Shown one piece after another: positions 12,200 to 25,029 of a stretch of DNA of 64,000 bases. Each line of letters opens with the position of its first letter. Position 1 is the first letter of the stretch. The stretch comes from Lineus longissimus (lineage: Eukaryota; Nemertea; Pilidiophora; Heteronemertea; Lineidae): assembly GCF_910592395.1 (NCBI RefSeq), contig NC_088325.1, positions 14,202,109 to 14,266,108 on the forward strand, given 5' to 3'. A program made the position numbers and the translations under genes. The notes below the pieces were generated by a model. That model was given only the letters and a program-made list of their open reading frames with translations. It did no database searches and had not been told where the DNA came from.

Positions 12200-14050
12200 A
12201 GGTCTAACTAATTTGTGAGCGACATCCTTCTACCAGGATTATGTTCTCTTCTCGTACGGTTGCATCTGATAGTGATGATGTTATCTTGGATTATTGTTTC
12301 AAGTTGACAACTCTTTCTGGAATTGCTGCATTGCCTGTTGGACAGCCTTCAGCAGAAGCATCAAAAGTCAGGTATGACTTTCGTAACTTTTTTTGATTTG
12401 ATGTCCACTCTTGTCAATATCAACCAAACAATCATCTGAACAAAAATGATGCTCTTTTACTTTGGCAAAACTTGTGAAAGGTGTCGCACCGAACTACCTC
12501 ATTTTTTTCTCATCGTATTCTTAAACGTCAGCTCTTTCAATGTCAGCATCAACACTAACTTTCAAATCGTTTCCTAATGTGGCGCATAAGGGGGTCATAC
12601 TTCCTCGCTGAGACATTAGCAGCAAAGACAGCCCTTAAACCTGCTCTTCTCAGCAAAACGTTTGGTATTAATCCCAATATTCACCTATCCGGGTTCGCCT
12701 GTCTGGCGTTACCGATGCTAACACAAGGTGCGCTGCAGTCACCATGATGACGTTCTGAACCAAATACATATGATTGTGCCAGTCTCGTACAAGTAATCAT
12801 AGGCCCGTATTCCTTTCTGTGTCACAAGACGTCATGCAGTTCAGCTCGAAGATACATGTAATATATATTGAAAATGTTTGCCCTAGTTCAAAACAATTAA
12901 GGGTCAGATTGTCCCAAAACATTAATAGGAAAGCAAACGTTCAGTAAATTTCTCTTAATATTTTACAGCATGCTGCAGACAGTCATAATTCATAGTCTTC
13001 ATCACATTTGCAATACCTCAATCGATAAATCTTTTTTTCTGTCAATGAATGAAACTGGGTCATGACCTCATCAGGGCAGCGTTACGGAGTCTGTGTCACC
13101 TTGAATCTGTCCGCTTGTGCTGTGCATTTGTCACAGATATATAGGGTCAATTTCTCATGGAATGCAATCAATCTGATTTTGTGATAGATATTCTGATGTA
13201 GTTTGCAGTGTTCTTTGTGTATGGAAACAGTCCCAGTTGTAAGTATGGAAATGTACACATTTGCTATGGAGGTGTCTTATATTTGAGGTTTGAGTAAAGC
13301 GTTATTAAGGCTGCAGTCTGTGTGTACATAGCATCAAATCCACTGCAGACATGGCCCAGACATCTGAGAGGCCAAAATGGGTTGCAGACACTCATAGCCA
13401 GACTCACTGCAGTGAGGCCCGAGATGAGCAAAATCCATTGCTCATAGCTCGTTATGAGTCTGCAGCATCCCTGGATGTAGAGATCCAGGCATGGGTGGCT
13501 CATGATGGTTCATGAGCAGCTCATTACAGGCAGAGACATATGAGAGTCCCTTACATGTTGGTGGTGTATTATGTGCGGGGGGGGGGGGGGGGGGGGGGTT
13601 AGTATGCTCATGGAAATGCCCCTAACAACAGTATTCCCTTCCTCCTGCAAAGAAAATCAGCGGACTCCGCCCTTGCAGTAGAAATGGTAACGAAAATGAG
13701 CGGATCGAAATTTTGCAAGAAACATTTCAATCGGATGTGAAATGCAGATTATTTTGTTGAAATGTGTATTCTGACCCATTAAATCAAAGAAATATATTCT
13801 TATTTGTTAAAAGATTTTTACACCCACAGTCTTTCATTGAATAAAAGTCATTTTACAACATAGTTTGTGGGTTTGAATCATTTTAGTTGCTTCAAGAGTC
13901 CTAATACATGATCTTTTCCTACTGACAGACTTTCGAATATCAAAGTCCCGACTGGTATAACACTGAAGGCCCCCAATTACTTTATAAGGCATTTTAGCTT
14001 CTAAATAACCAGGGTGGGTTCAGAGCATCCCGGGTTATAACATGGTGATT
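12200..14050. other. Stretch with no recognisable gene; 22-base G run
   Basis: A homopolymer of 22 G lies at 13577-13598. The rest is AT-rich and has no frame with recognisable similarity. A telomere-like but irregular tract CCCTAACCCCAACCCC lies near 14061-14076. Confidence 0.5.
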
Positions 14051-14090
14051 TTTAGCTTGACCCTAACCCCAACCCCAACTCTAACATACT

Positions 14091-14578
14091 GTCCCCTGAC
14101 TAGGACGCATAGAACTCCGGGGAGGGCTAGAAGCCTTTAAAGACCCCAGGATTCAGAGAATATTCTCTGGATCGGGGACAAATTGAAGCTGGGACGTATA
14201 GAACCTGGGCCACGTAGGGATGACCCCCTTCTTGCCCAATGTAAATGAAGCAAGTCCCCTGACTAGGACGCATAGAACTCTGGGGAAAGCTAGAACTCTT
14301 CAAAGACCCCAGGATTCAGAGAATATTCTCTGGATCGGGGACAAATTGAAGCTGGGACGCATAGAACATGGGCCACGTAGGGATGACCCCCTTCTTGCCC
14401 AATGTAAATGAAGCAAGTCCCCTGACTAGGACGCATAGAACTCTGGGGACAGCTAGAACACTTCAAAGACCCCAGGATTCAGAGAATATTCTCTGGATCG
14501 GGACAAATTGAAGCTGGGACACAGAACCCAGGACACGTAGGGATGACCCCCTTTTTGCCCAATGTAAATGAAGCAACA
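14091..14578. repeat. Tandem array, three copies of a 163-bp unit
   Basis: Units begin with GTCCCCTGACTAGGACGCAT at 14091, 14254 and 14417, an exact 163-bp period. Copies 1 and 2 are nearly identical; copy 3 has a few small deletions towards its end. Stops in the units and the period (not a multiple of three) argue against a coding repeat. Confidence 0.97.
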
Positions 14579-14706
14579 AGTTATTTCCTTCCGTTTGAGT
14601 GTAAGTTGTACTAAAGGGGATGGTGACGATGCATCCATGGAGAAGGGAGAAAGAGATGCACTGATGACTGAAGCACATAAAGATTGCAAAGATGGGCCAG
14701 AAATGA

Positions 14707-14828
14707 ATCGGGCCTACACCAGCAACAATTACAGGATTTGTAAAATCCAATGTAATGAACTAAGAAACGGATCGGGCCTACACCAGCAACAATCACAGGA
14801 TTTGTAAAATCCAATGTAATGAACTAAG
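14707..14828. repeat. Two-copy 64-bp tandem duplication
   Basis: The unit starting ATCGGGCCTACACCAGCAAC occurs at 14707 and again at 14771 with almost no differences, which suggests a recent duplication. It lies 130 bases after the 163-bp array but shares no sequence with it. Confidence 0.95.
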
Positions 14829-15768
14829 ATTGAACTGAAACATTTTGGCCTGTTTTCATCCCAGATAAAAACTTTTACACAAAACAAATCTCAAATCAAA
14901 ATCAACTACGCAGGTTAAAAAACCTGGGTAGGATCTATTCTCCAAGATCCATCAGCTGTGACAGGTTGACAATGATCACGGAAACGGACCCTTTTATTGC
15001 TACAGAAAAGAAGCAACAAAAGGGTATTCATTGCATTTGTTTAAGAACAATCAACGCATTCATTGCATTTTTTTACAAGACAACGTCTAAGAGATTTCGG
15101 GACAACAAAATCTTCTTTCTTAATATCATGTGACCCAAGTTGCACTCATTTCGTCCATCAAGGAGTGGTGAAATTGTGTTGTTCATCTAGATCGTGCGAA
15201 TTTGAGAATTTCACAATAAAGAAAAGACAATTTTGTTTTTCGTTGCTATTTTTGGACAGGCATGTGTGATTTAGAAATACAATCAGCAATTTGCATGAAT
15301 AACATACAAGAGCCTTGTGTGCCCATCGCACAACTAGATTCAAAATCGAATACGAATTCCTCAAAAGAATTCACTGAACTTGCTGCAATCGACAAAGTAA
15401 AAACACAAGTTATCAAAATTGAGTTTTAAATACAAAACACAGTTGAGCTGTAACTCTGTACGGTAGACCCTCAGGGTTGAAATAAAATTTTTCAATCAAT
15501 ATCAAATGACATAGATTAGGACAAATGGTAATATATCTATGTGGTTTTTTGTAGATCAATAAAAAATTTCAATAGGTCCCCGTGCTTGTTGTATAATTCT
15601 ATTTAATATTGAAATGTAATTGTGTTTTGCATCAATGAATATACTTAAACCTATTGTTGTGATCAATTTTGGGACAGATTTTTTTAATAGTTATCCAAAC
15701 TGATTGATTTGTCGAGAATTCATGTTATCGGCATTGGCTGATTATAAAGAGAGGCTTTATTTTGAGAA

Positions 15769-15936
15769 TGGCCCAAAGTGACTGACTTTGAAGAGACATT
15801 ATTTTGTTAATGGCCCAAAGTGACTGACTTAAAAGGCTTTATTTTGAGAATGGCCCAAAGTAACTGACTTTGAAGATGGCCCAAAGTGACTGACTTAAAA
15901 GGCTTTATTTTGAGAATGGCCCAAACTGACTGACTT
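15769..15936. repeat. Minisatellite with TGGCCCAAAGTGACTGACTT core
   Basis: The core appears at 15769, 15811, 15851, 15877 and 15917, with spacings of 42, 40, 26 and 40. A higher-order period of 66 bases is visible (15811 to 15877, 15851 to 15917). The spacers are AT-rich variants of AAAGGCTTTATTTTGAGAA. Confidence 0.93.
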
Positions 15937-15999
15937 TGAAGAGACTTACTGGTGTTCCAGATTTTCTCAATTAAAAAAAAAACTAAGACTCTTACAGCA

Positions 16000-18230
16000 T
16001 CAAATCCCAAGCAATTTTGCAGTACATTATTCTGGAAGAGTCGTTTAAAAATATCAAAATTCTGATACCGGGAATAAGATTTGTGCTTGTCATACAGTCC
16101 TTAATGAAAGACAACACCTACTTTATTGTCTGGCCATTGAAAACATAATGAAAAAATAATCAATATCTACGAAAATTTCAATAAAATTTGCACGGCCCAT
16201 AATACAAATAAATCTCAGACACACACAATTAAAAATACAATGTATCACCACACACTCTAACAGCTCTCCGAAGTGTATGGAAGCGGCACCATGCATTAAT
16301 GTACATAATACATCCATGCACATAATTTTAACTAATTTGCCAGAAAAAATGCTCGCCGACAAAATCGCAGACAGTAGGTCCCCTTAAGGAGCCCACTCAT
16401 ATTGCCTGGCTCCTATCTGGGTCAAGCCTGTCTTCAGTGAACACACATTACACATTGTCTGCGTGGTTAAGATTTTTATCGGCTAGTTCCAGACAGCTCG
16501 TATGGCTCCTCCCTATCTGTCAATCATATCCAATCAATTATAATGAGCTGTCAATCAAACTGAGGCTTCATGCAGTATTCTGCACCAGATAATGGAGAAT
16601 TTTGACATAATCTGTCATATTGTGACCTTTAGATTATTCTCCACAAACGGCCAGTTCTGACCCATTTATACAATATTAAGTTTGTCTTATATATTTTTAT
16701 ATCCATGGCAATAAAATATCCAGACTGGTTTCAAGCATCGGCTGTTGTGGGTGAGCCAATCAGTAGGAAGGACGGCCCCGCCTTGGCACGGTGCCAACCT
16801 AGGTCAAATTTTAGAAAAATCCGCTTCCGGAATTTGTGACGCGGGATATAATTACCGGTTTGTTAGCTTTGAGCGGTTTATATTCTCTGCTTACATACGA
16901 ATAATACAAATCAAAAATGTGCACATATACATTATAAAGGTGTCTATCTGCAAAACTACACTAAGCATGTATCATTATATGCAGAAATGCAATCGCTAAG
17001 GCGAGCATATTTTAATAATTAAGTAGTAGGTGCCAATGGACTTTCTAATTTTTAGCAAGTTTGGATCAAAATTCCAAGCTGATTTTGTGAAAGGGGTCGA
17101 GGATTCAATGAATATGAGTTATATGAATCTGTGAGTACTTTTGTACACTACTGCTGCCGACAGGATTTGTTCACGCCTTCTGTAATTAGATTATTTTTTG
17201 AGCAGATGATTTTATGGATGATCTGCATTTACAGATATCAGACAAAAATTAAGGGATATTACATACAAATCTGTCTTTTGATGTGTGATAATCACTAGGA
17301 AACACCATCATAAGTTTACATAAAGGTCTATTTGAATTCTGTCCAGGAGGCCTTATATCCATACTGTATCAGGATAATTTTTAATTTAAGTACTGTTGAA
17401 ATCGATATACAGTTTTCAATACTTTTACATCAACTTCAAAAGTAAGAAATTATATCAATATGAATATGAACAGGCCTTTAGGATTCCAGGATACAGCTAA
17501 AATAGAGAGCATGAATGTGCTATATAAGAACTTGAGTTCCTTTTTTAGCTGAATATTTCTCTATTGAACTATTTGTAAAGTCTATGATTTTCTAGTACAA
17601 TATGAATTATAAGACGAGATATTATGTATAGTGTCGGAATTTCTCTGTTCATAGGTCTCTGTTACAGGTAAAGTGAAAGTTATATATACATTTTATCATA
17701 CCTGTACCAGAGAAAATCTTATTGTAAATACATCTGAATGAAATCTAATTCGTAGAATCTGATATTTTTAAAATGTCCCCCTTGGCCCATTAGGCCCCCC
17801 TTTAACATGTTTAACCCATTCCTTGTATCTACCCCTGCTCATTTTCTTAACTTTCCTTTATTACTTCTGTCAAACTGAGTAATTCCAACATTCTGAAGGG
17901 CAACAGAAATCGATATCAATTACATTTGACAAAGATATTTTTACAACATATTCAAAACAGAACAATGTCCAACATACTGGCCTATAAGTAGGCCAGCCTC
18001 TTTCTCTTCGCAATACAAATACTCAAGCTTGACAAACATGTATTCATTTTTTTAGAAGCCTCTTATTTACATTCTTCCCGCCATGAATATTCATAAGGAT
18101 AAGATTTGTCGCCATGGAAATGGTCCAATAACCAGACACCCAATTCTGACTTCGAGTTTCAGGCTGGGAGACTGGATGGTGCTGCCACCTGGTTCATGAT
18201 GGTGAACTAAATGAACAGACGGGAGGTGTC
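16000..18230. other. AT-rich stretch with no recognisable gene
   Basis: No convincing exon, RNA gene or repeat is seen on either strand. Short open frames here are of the length expected by chance. Confidence 0.4.
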
Positions 18231-18232
18231 TG

Positions 18233-18426
18233 CTATAATGTGGATGTGACATTGGACGGTGGTGGCACCTTATTAGACAGCGGACATGGTGATTGGAGAA
18301 GTAAAGACGCCTGCCCAAGTTTGAAAAATTTGAAATTTTTGAAAAACGCAAATTTATATAAAAGAGCACAAAACTTTGCAGTCAACAGAAAGGAACCTAC
18401 CTCGCTTAGTGGTTGAAATCTGCTTC
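18233..18426 (-). CDS. Possible 3' exons of a minus-strand gene (weak)
   Basis: On the minus strand a 26-nt piece (18401-18426) is flanked by a good acceptor CTCATTTCAG and a good donor GAG/GTAGGT. After a 90-nt intron-like gap ending TTGGGCAG, a terminal exon (18233-18310) continues in the same phase to a stop. The joined frame reads SRFQPLSE then ASLLLQSPCPLSNK and so on. The gap is itself open and a multiple of three, so it may be retained sequence. The 5' part was not found and no family is recognised. Confidence 0.2.
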
Positions 18427-18499
18427 CTGAAATGAGAAAGGCAGAATTCGTATCAAAACTTGAAATTCTCATTTCCACCAACATAAGGGGTTAGGGGTT

Positions 18500-18830
18500 A
18501 AGTTTTTTTGGGGTGTTGATGATGTTTCTACATTTTTAGCAGAAAAAAAAGAAAAAAATATTTGAACTTAGAAATTTTTTTTCGTCCTTCAGATTTGAAT
18601 TTGTTCATAAGTTAAAAATTCTGAAAAATTTTCAAGGCCAACAATTTTTTTGGAATGATGATGTTTCTTCATTTTGTGCAGAAAGAAAACAAGTGAAAAA
18701 ATATTTGGACTTGACTTTTTTTTTCATCTGTCGCATGACAAATTTGCCGCAATCAATTTCTTAACAGAAATCATGGCAGCATTCGTCTTTTCAGTTCTCA
18801 TAGTTTCACATTTTAGAATGCTTCAGTTTT
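18500..18830 (+). repeat. Second copy of the 4.9-kb dispersed repeat, with internal duplication
   Basis: Sequence from about 18600 to 18830 is the diverged reverse complement of 4930-5240; for example AATTTGCCGCAATCA here matches TGATTGCGGTAAATT there. Inside, the phrase GATGATGTTTCT followed by a purine-rich AGCAGAAA tract occurs twice about 140 bases apart (about 18517 and 18655). A shorter relative of the same phrase appears at about 35660-35700. Confidence 0.65.
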
Positions 18831-19004
18831 AAGTAGCCTGAGGGCTTTTTCAATCACCTAAGGGGCTCTAATAAAAAACATGTGGAATGCCTCAGGTTTA
18901 AAATCGTCAGACATGAAAAGTTGGTGTATCTCAGATTTCATATGGCTTGTTAAAACCACCAGGGTGTGGCAAACTTCTTTTTAAGGGTACCCTCCCTTTT
19001 TAGA

Positions 19005-19022
19005 CTTCTGGATCCACCCCTG
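19005..19022 (-). repeat. Solo end of the CAGGGG(T/C)GGATCCAG element family
   Basis: CTTCTGGATCCACCCCTG is the complement of the terminal repeat seen at 147-163. The partner end was not found nearby, so this is a truncated or very diverged copy. Confidence 0.5.
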
Positions 19023-19024
19023 AA

Positions 19025-20430
19025 CAAATCAACCAGGTGAGCCAACTTCCTGATTGCTTAAAAGGGCAACTGACACCCTCAATGCACACCACCGGCTCCT
19101 CCTATCTGTTTCAACCAGCACTACCCCACTTCTCAGCGCAACGCCACTCCATCATCAGCCTGACACAGCCTGCCACCCACCAGATGACACCCTGAAAGCC
19201 TCAAGGGGCAATAAACACATCTCAAACCATTCCAAACAGCTCTTTTCATCGCAAATTATCAGTGTACACAACCGTTGCCAAATATGACAATGAGTTTATT
19301 ACGAGAGACACAATCGTTACCAAACATTACAATGGGTTTATATGACCCTTACGCCCCATCTCACCCTCTCAAATTGTCACATTCTATGACACTTAAAGTC
19401 GCTGACCAGTCACAGACAATCAGATCGGAAGGAGGACACGTGTGGACCAAACCGCAGATACTGATCAGGTCTTTGGAGTCTGGACGTGTATTGTGTGGAG
19501 TGGACGTTGACACAATACGAATGCTGCAGAGTGGACATGGACACAATAATATGGAGGTCGAAGGAAGTGCCTTGATGTGTGGAGCCGTATTATTCACAAC
19601 TGTTGCTGGGCAAGAATGAATGTGACACCCAAGATTGGAGAATTTATGGTAGTTTTGGCAGACCTTACCCAATTATTTCGACAGATATCAAGAACAGAAT
19701 CAGCGAAGCCAGAGCAGCATGATTGGATGTGATGTTTTGCTTGAATGGGATGTAGTCACGAAGCAAAGCCAAGATTAGGGAAAGCAGGTAGTAGTGTGTC
19801 CCAAATGATGTAAATGAGAGGCCTGGTGACAGTGATTGCCCATCATCTAGTCATCCCAAGTCACCACCACCTTCACATGATCGAAGACAGAGCAACAGGT
19901 GAATGACCCTGATATGAGCGGATAAAACTACCCCAACTCAAGAGTTTGAGAACAAAATTCTCAACTCAAGAAACAGAACAGTCAGTCAGTGAACATATTC
20001 ATAAATTAAGCTTACCCATTCCACAATTCAGATTACCAAGCCAGTATAGCTGAGTCTGAACTAATCTCGATTAGTCTATACTAATCTAAACTAAATCCAA
20101 CCGCTCTTCTATTGGGCGTGTATCGAGGATTGGGTGGGGTCGGGGTTAATGCAGATCCTGGCCCAAATTTTTAACCACACATCGTGAAATACAAACCATA
20201 TTATGCCAATATCTCTTAATCTGATTTCAGGAAGCATGACAAGTACAATACATATACAATTATGATATCGTTAGAATTTTCCCCGAGGATACAAAGACCG
20301 ACAGAAATGGTTTGATTCCATCGCCCACCTGTTTCATTTGATTTGTCTGTCACCATGGTAACGCAAATTAGAAAGCAAAGATGTACTTGGAATGAAATGA
20401 AGAGAAGAAAATCCTGTTCTACTTTACATT
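19025..20430. other. Stretch with no firm gene
   Basis: A good acceptor-like site (CTGATTTCAG ending at 20230) is followed by an open frame of about 27 codons to a stop, but no upstream exon was found to pair with it. The remaining frames look like chance. Confidence 0.3.
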
Positions 20431-20482
20431 CGATGTTAAGGCCGAGCCTTAGGGTTAGCAGAATGGTCAAAGATATCCAATG

Positions 20483-20705
20483 GTACACGTTTTTCAGAGT
20501 CATCCTTTTGACATGTTATCCAACGTTGGTATGTGAACAGGCACATGGAGTTCAAATTGACAGCCACAATGTGAGGTGGAATGTAGTCCCTTTTTAAAAT
20601 GATCAGCAAAGTCCCTTTTAACATGTTGCAAGCAAACAGCAACGAGCCTAGCCACGCAGAGGATGGAGTACAAATTTGCTGCCACAATAATGAGAGTGAC
20701 TTTGA
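20483..20705. repeat. Diverged two-copy tandem duplication, about 110 bp
   Basis: Two consecutive blocks share, in order, a CCTTTT(G/A)ACATGTT phrase, a GGAGT(T/A)CAAATT phrase and a CCACAAT phrase. Divergence is high, so this is an old duplication with approximate borders. Confidence 0.6.
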
Positions 20706-20799
20706 GGCAGTCCACAACCATTCATTTGAAAGTACTCACTGAGGAGTTGCTGATGGTCCCAGCGGACTTCAACTTTGTGTCAATTTCAAAAGTCACAAA

Positions 20800-22560
20800 A
20801 TCGCCTAAGCTTTTCTAGAATTGAGGTCGACTGCAACTTGCTGAGTTGCAGGGAACCAAGGAACCATTAGCATCAGTGAGGTACCATTATCATCAAATGT
20901 CTTGACGGAATGGATTGTATCAGTTTTTGCTCCTGAACTATTCATCAGTAATATGTCCACAGATAAAAAAAGAGACGGAATGTTTCAACGAGGACTGATG
21001 ATTACATCGGCTGCCATTAGCTTAAGGCACAGAACCATCAAAAGTTGTAATTGTCCAAACCTACTGCCATGACCATTCTTTAAAACGTTCTCGATAAGCA
21101 CTTCCTGATGGTACCTTTTTCATTCTTATCAACTAAACGACTTCCAAAAGTTGATGGCAACTTGCCTAGTTATCAGACAACTCGTCACCCTTAAAGCCTT
21201 CAAGAGTACATGAACAGCGATATGATACATATGTACTCAGATACACATACACACACAGATAGATATGTTACTCTCCGATAGGAAGGCAGGCTGCAAAATC
21301 AATGACAACAGACTAACCATCTGCGCGGTGACAAACAGACATAAAACACGCCAAAAATAGAAAATGTCGAACGGAGGTAAAAAAATTTGGACAAAAAATC
21401 AATGTGTCCTCACAGGGTGAAAAACGGGCTGCAGACTTACCTTTTTTTTCCACCATACCCAACGAGAGAGCTGTGCTACGTCTGTTGTCATGGCAACGAG
21501 GAAGGCTTGTCTAGACAGGAAGTTAGTTACCTTGGAACAATGCGGAGCGCGAGTCACTATACTATAATTAGAAGGTATGCCTCGATCCTAGAGCGATGGC
21601 CATGGCGTGAAATCGACAACCACACAAACTGCTGGACTTGGAATCGCGGTATTGTTGGTGCGAGTTTGAAAGTGGTACGATTGGAATCAGCGGGATTATT
21701 GAAGTTTGTCTTTTCCGATTATGTTCTATGATAGGGATTATTGAATATGGAGAAATCCACCCAATGCTTCGGCACCTCCACCCCATCGTAGAAATGGCGA
21801 TACCGGAATTTCAAAAACACCGCAATGAAGGGAACTGGGGTAAAATGCAGACTCTTACTATAAACTCCATTAATGGAGGAGTATGGAGATTTGTTGACGA
21901 TCGCATGAACTAATTACGCTATTGATATGACCATGTATTGAAATCTCTTGATCAGCATTTTCCATGGTATCAATCATTAGTTTTGAGATTCATTCATTTT
22001 TGTGGTAAACCCGACACTCTCTAAAATGTAGCCCAGTATCAAAGGGTTAAGGTCTAGTGACGGAGACTGTATGTCTAATAAGAGTCACCCCCAAATCATT
22101 CCTATTCCAACTGTAACCAGCTGGAGACCCCGCAAGTCGCGACACCCATTTATAAACAGATAATCAATTTTCTATTAATATGTAACCATGGAAACGATAA
22201 AACCCCAGAGGTTGCTATGGCGATGGCGTGCATCTATTAATGGATGACCTGAGGTACAGGAAGTATCTTCTCCTTCCATCATAACGATGACTGTCAGATA
22301 AATTCTTGATTCTAAGACATGAATGCTGACAGTTTATTCCTGGGAGTCAAAAAAGGCAATCAAAGCCAGCGACATATGCTGAGTATCAACCTCCTCGAGT
22401 CCTGATATTGAAACCACCCCTTACAGACACCACTCTTATCAGGACACCCTCAGAGAAGTCCATTATTGTCGTAAGTTCCTATTCGATTCCAAGAAACAAA
22501 TACAGAGAAACGTTTTTACAGGTACCTTTGCAGCCTCATCACTCTCCACATACCGATTCG
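20800..22560. other. Stretch with no recognisable gene
   Basis: Open frames here, for example 21387-21731 plus, lack family resemblance or good splice sites. No RNA gene or repeat structure is evident. Confidence 0.35.
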
Positions 22561-22615
22561 CCCTCTTAGATCAGGGGCACAGGACCTACTGATTCAGCCC
22601 GATTATAGACCCAAG

Positions 22616-22850
22616 ACTTTCGGTGGCAGATCATTCCAAATTCTTGCTCCTGGCATGTGGAACGCACTTGACGCCGCACTGTGTCAGGAGACCTCATTGG
22701 TCTCATTTAAAAAGGACCTAAAGACGCATCTTTTCCGTCGTCATTTTGGGGAGTGAGGAACTATGTGGGGAGCGCCGTAGAACATTGCTACAGTGGAATA
22801 GGGCGCTATAAAAATTTTATTTTCATTCATTTTCATTCATTCATTCAAGA
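22616..22850 (+). mobile_element. 3' end of a non-LTR retrotransposon (LINE), truncated
   Basis: Codons 22616-22756 encode the C-terminal tail of a LINE reverse-transcriptase ORF. The phrases RSFQILAPGMWNAL and SFKKDLKTHLFRRHF match the usual (R)SF..aAPr.WN.LP....s...FK..LKthLF pattern of CR1/Jockey-clade elements. A stop follows, then a short 3' UTR with a hairpin (AGCGCC at 22771-22776 pairing with GGCGCT at 22802-22807), then ATAAAAATTTTATTTTC and ATTC repeats to about 22847. This is the normal 3' architecture of such LINEs, which recognise the tail during target-primed reverse transcription. The copy is 5'-truncated; upstream frames from about 22510 are broken. The clade name is inferred from the tail only. 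Confidence 0.8.
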
Positions 22851-22859
22851 ATTGAAGTT

Positions 22860-24600
22860 GGCAGTCACGACTTATACCTGTGGGTTTAAAGAAAGACCCA
22901 TTTTCACTTTCAGAAGGTTCAAAAGAGTTGATCCCCAAACGGTTAAATGGCTAAGGCTGCCAGCCAGCCTCCGCCAGACAATTCGATCAGTTAGAGGAAG
23001 ATCTCTGTCTCCTCCACGTCAAGCAAATTGTCACAATCTAATATCCGCAAATGAGTCGAGTAGACAATATCGGGAAACGCTGCTTGTCGGAAATACTGAA
23101 CAAACACACCTCCTGAACAGAAGAGTGTCGCCAGACATCCACAGGAGGGTTGCGGCAACACGGGATATTGACCTTTCGCGACCTTGACAATTAACACCCA
23201 GGGAGACTATGGTAAGTCTGTAGGGGCCAACAAGTTTAACCAAGATATTTCAATTCCAACAACTGAGATTTTACCAAAGAGTACAAGAAATCGCAAGATA
23301 CTGAAGAAGTTACTGGGTAAACGGAATTAGAGCACCACTGGTCAGGCCCGGCCAAAGGCGCGGAGAACTGGTGTTGACACCTGTACTTCCTTGGCAAAAA
23401 CTGATTTAGCAACTATTCCTGAACTTGTCCAAATGTCTATGAAGGTCAAAATGCAAACTATCGCATCTCTTGCAGCAGAAAAAATAGATGTTTTTGAGCA
23501 TAAAGAAGGATCGAACTTGGCACTTGCTTATAACTGAAAGCAATTGCATCCACAAACAAAAGTTCTTTTCACAAAAGCTAACATACTTTTAAAAATATCC
23601 AGATCTATACTGAAACGATAGGATAGACATCAAAGGCCGGCTCTGTCTGCTGTTCTGCTCATGCTTACTGGTTGTGACATATCAAAGGTTGGTTTTTAAA
23701 CACGGAATATAGAGTTTGATATAAATGTCATATAAAAACCCACATCTTATATCTATAGTATTTTTAGCACCAATACAGGATGTATTTGCCATCATATAAG
23801 GAAGGAAGGAAGCGTGTTGAAACAGTCAAAGGGTTATTTTTGCTCCCCTAACACAATATCCGGGAGAAATATCAGGTTAACGATACTAGCCAGTATTTCA
23901 AGGATACAGTTATAACTGTTGAAATGACCTCCCACACCTAACTTGGCTGGCCCAGTGAGCATTTCAATATAACATTGGTGGAAGTTACGCGTGACAGGGA
24001 CACATTTCGTTAGCCAACTGCTGAAGAAAAATCCCCCAAAATCTGAAGGTTAAGGGCTCTCTCCTAAAGAGTATTCATATGCAAAGCCCAAGGGAGGATT
24101 CAGGTAAGAGAACAAGAAAAGCTATGATTTAACCTCAGCTATATACATACCTTCAAGGCATTCGTGGACCGCGCCTGCAAAGAGTCAAGAATATGACAGT
24201 ATTAAAAGAAGAAGAAATTGGAAAACAGTAGACAATACCGCCAATCTGGAACACGATTGAGGTAAGTATCAGAAGCCTTTGACGGAAGCCAAATTATGTG
24301 GATGAGACCACCTCCCAAGCAGTCTGAGTTCAAACGCAAATTTCAAAATACAGTTTAATTATCATCAATTGTACACATCTATTTACACCAGGACTCTAGA
24401 TTTTCAATCCTCGGAGGCCGGGTAGGGGGCATTTTGACACCTTAGTCGGAAAATATGTTTTGACAATGATACTAGGGGGCATTTTCCGCCCTTCATCCCT
24501 CTGGTAGTTCACACTAGCCAAGGACTAGGACGAAACGAAAGCCATGGGAAGCTATTCCTCCAGGCTCATTCAGACTATTGATAATTACTTCGGTGAATTG
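22860..24600. other. Stretch with no recognisable gene
   Basis: The 144-codon frame 22753-23187 starts inside the LINE 3' end and has no family resemblance, so it is taken as chance. The rest is ordinary intergenic sequence. Confidence 0.35.
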
Positions 24601-24848
24601 ACGCCGAGTCGAGGATGATTAAAGAACAGGATGAACCCGCTGGTATCTTGGTCAAGATGGTAGCAATCGCCCAAGTCTGTTCTCACGTCAACGTCTTCAA
24701 CAGCATGATGAGCCTTTATACACCGATAACTATCATGTATAGCCGTCTCAATGACACTGAAAGTGGGCTAATTAAACCTTTAAGAGGGGATGTGGGCACT
24801 TTCCATCAGACAGGGAGACATTTGGGGAGTCTATTGAGGAACTGGAGG

Positions 24849-25000
24849 CTGTCTTATTTCTCAAAAAGGAAGCTGAGACTATTTGACGAAGGCATTCATC
24901 ATATCGTTCAAACTTTTGATAGGCTATCTCATTTCTCAGGAATGAGGTCTGGTATATTTGACCAAGGTACATATCACAGCCTTCAAATTTTAGATGGACT
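24849..25000. repeat. Diverged 75-bp tandem duplication inside a 131-codon open frame
   Basis: Units start at 24849 (CTGTCTTATTTCTC) and 24924 (CTATCTCATTTCTC). The 75-bp period equals 25 codons, and the plus frame 24615-25010 reads through both, giving LSYFSKRKLRLFDEGIHH and LSHFSGMRSGIFDQGTYH. The minus frame is open as well. A weaker third unit may precede them. Whether the frame is translated is unknown. Confidence 0.6.
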
Positions 25001-25029
25001 GTCTTCTTAGAAGAGATATTTGGCATATA

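Noticed and set aside
14061-14084. Interstitial telomere repeat
   Set aside because: CCCTAACCCCAACCCCAACTC is irregular and very short, with no run of exact TTAGGG units.
19275-19619. 114-codon plus-strand frame as a gene
   Set aside because: Low-complexity start with a partial duplication, no splice partner, and a minus-strand frame of similar length overlaps it; it fits chance.
22753-23187. 144-codon plus-strand frame as a gene
   Set aside because: It begins inside the LINE 3' end and crosses its microsatellite tail, so the start is not genuine.
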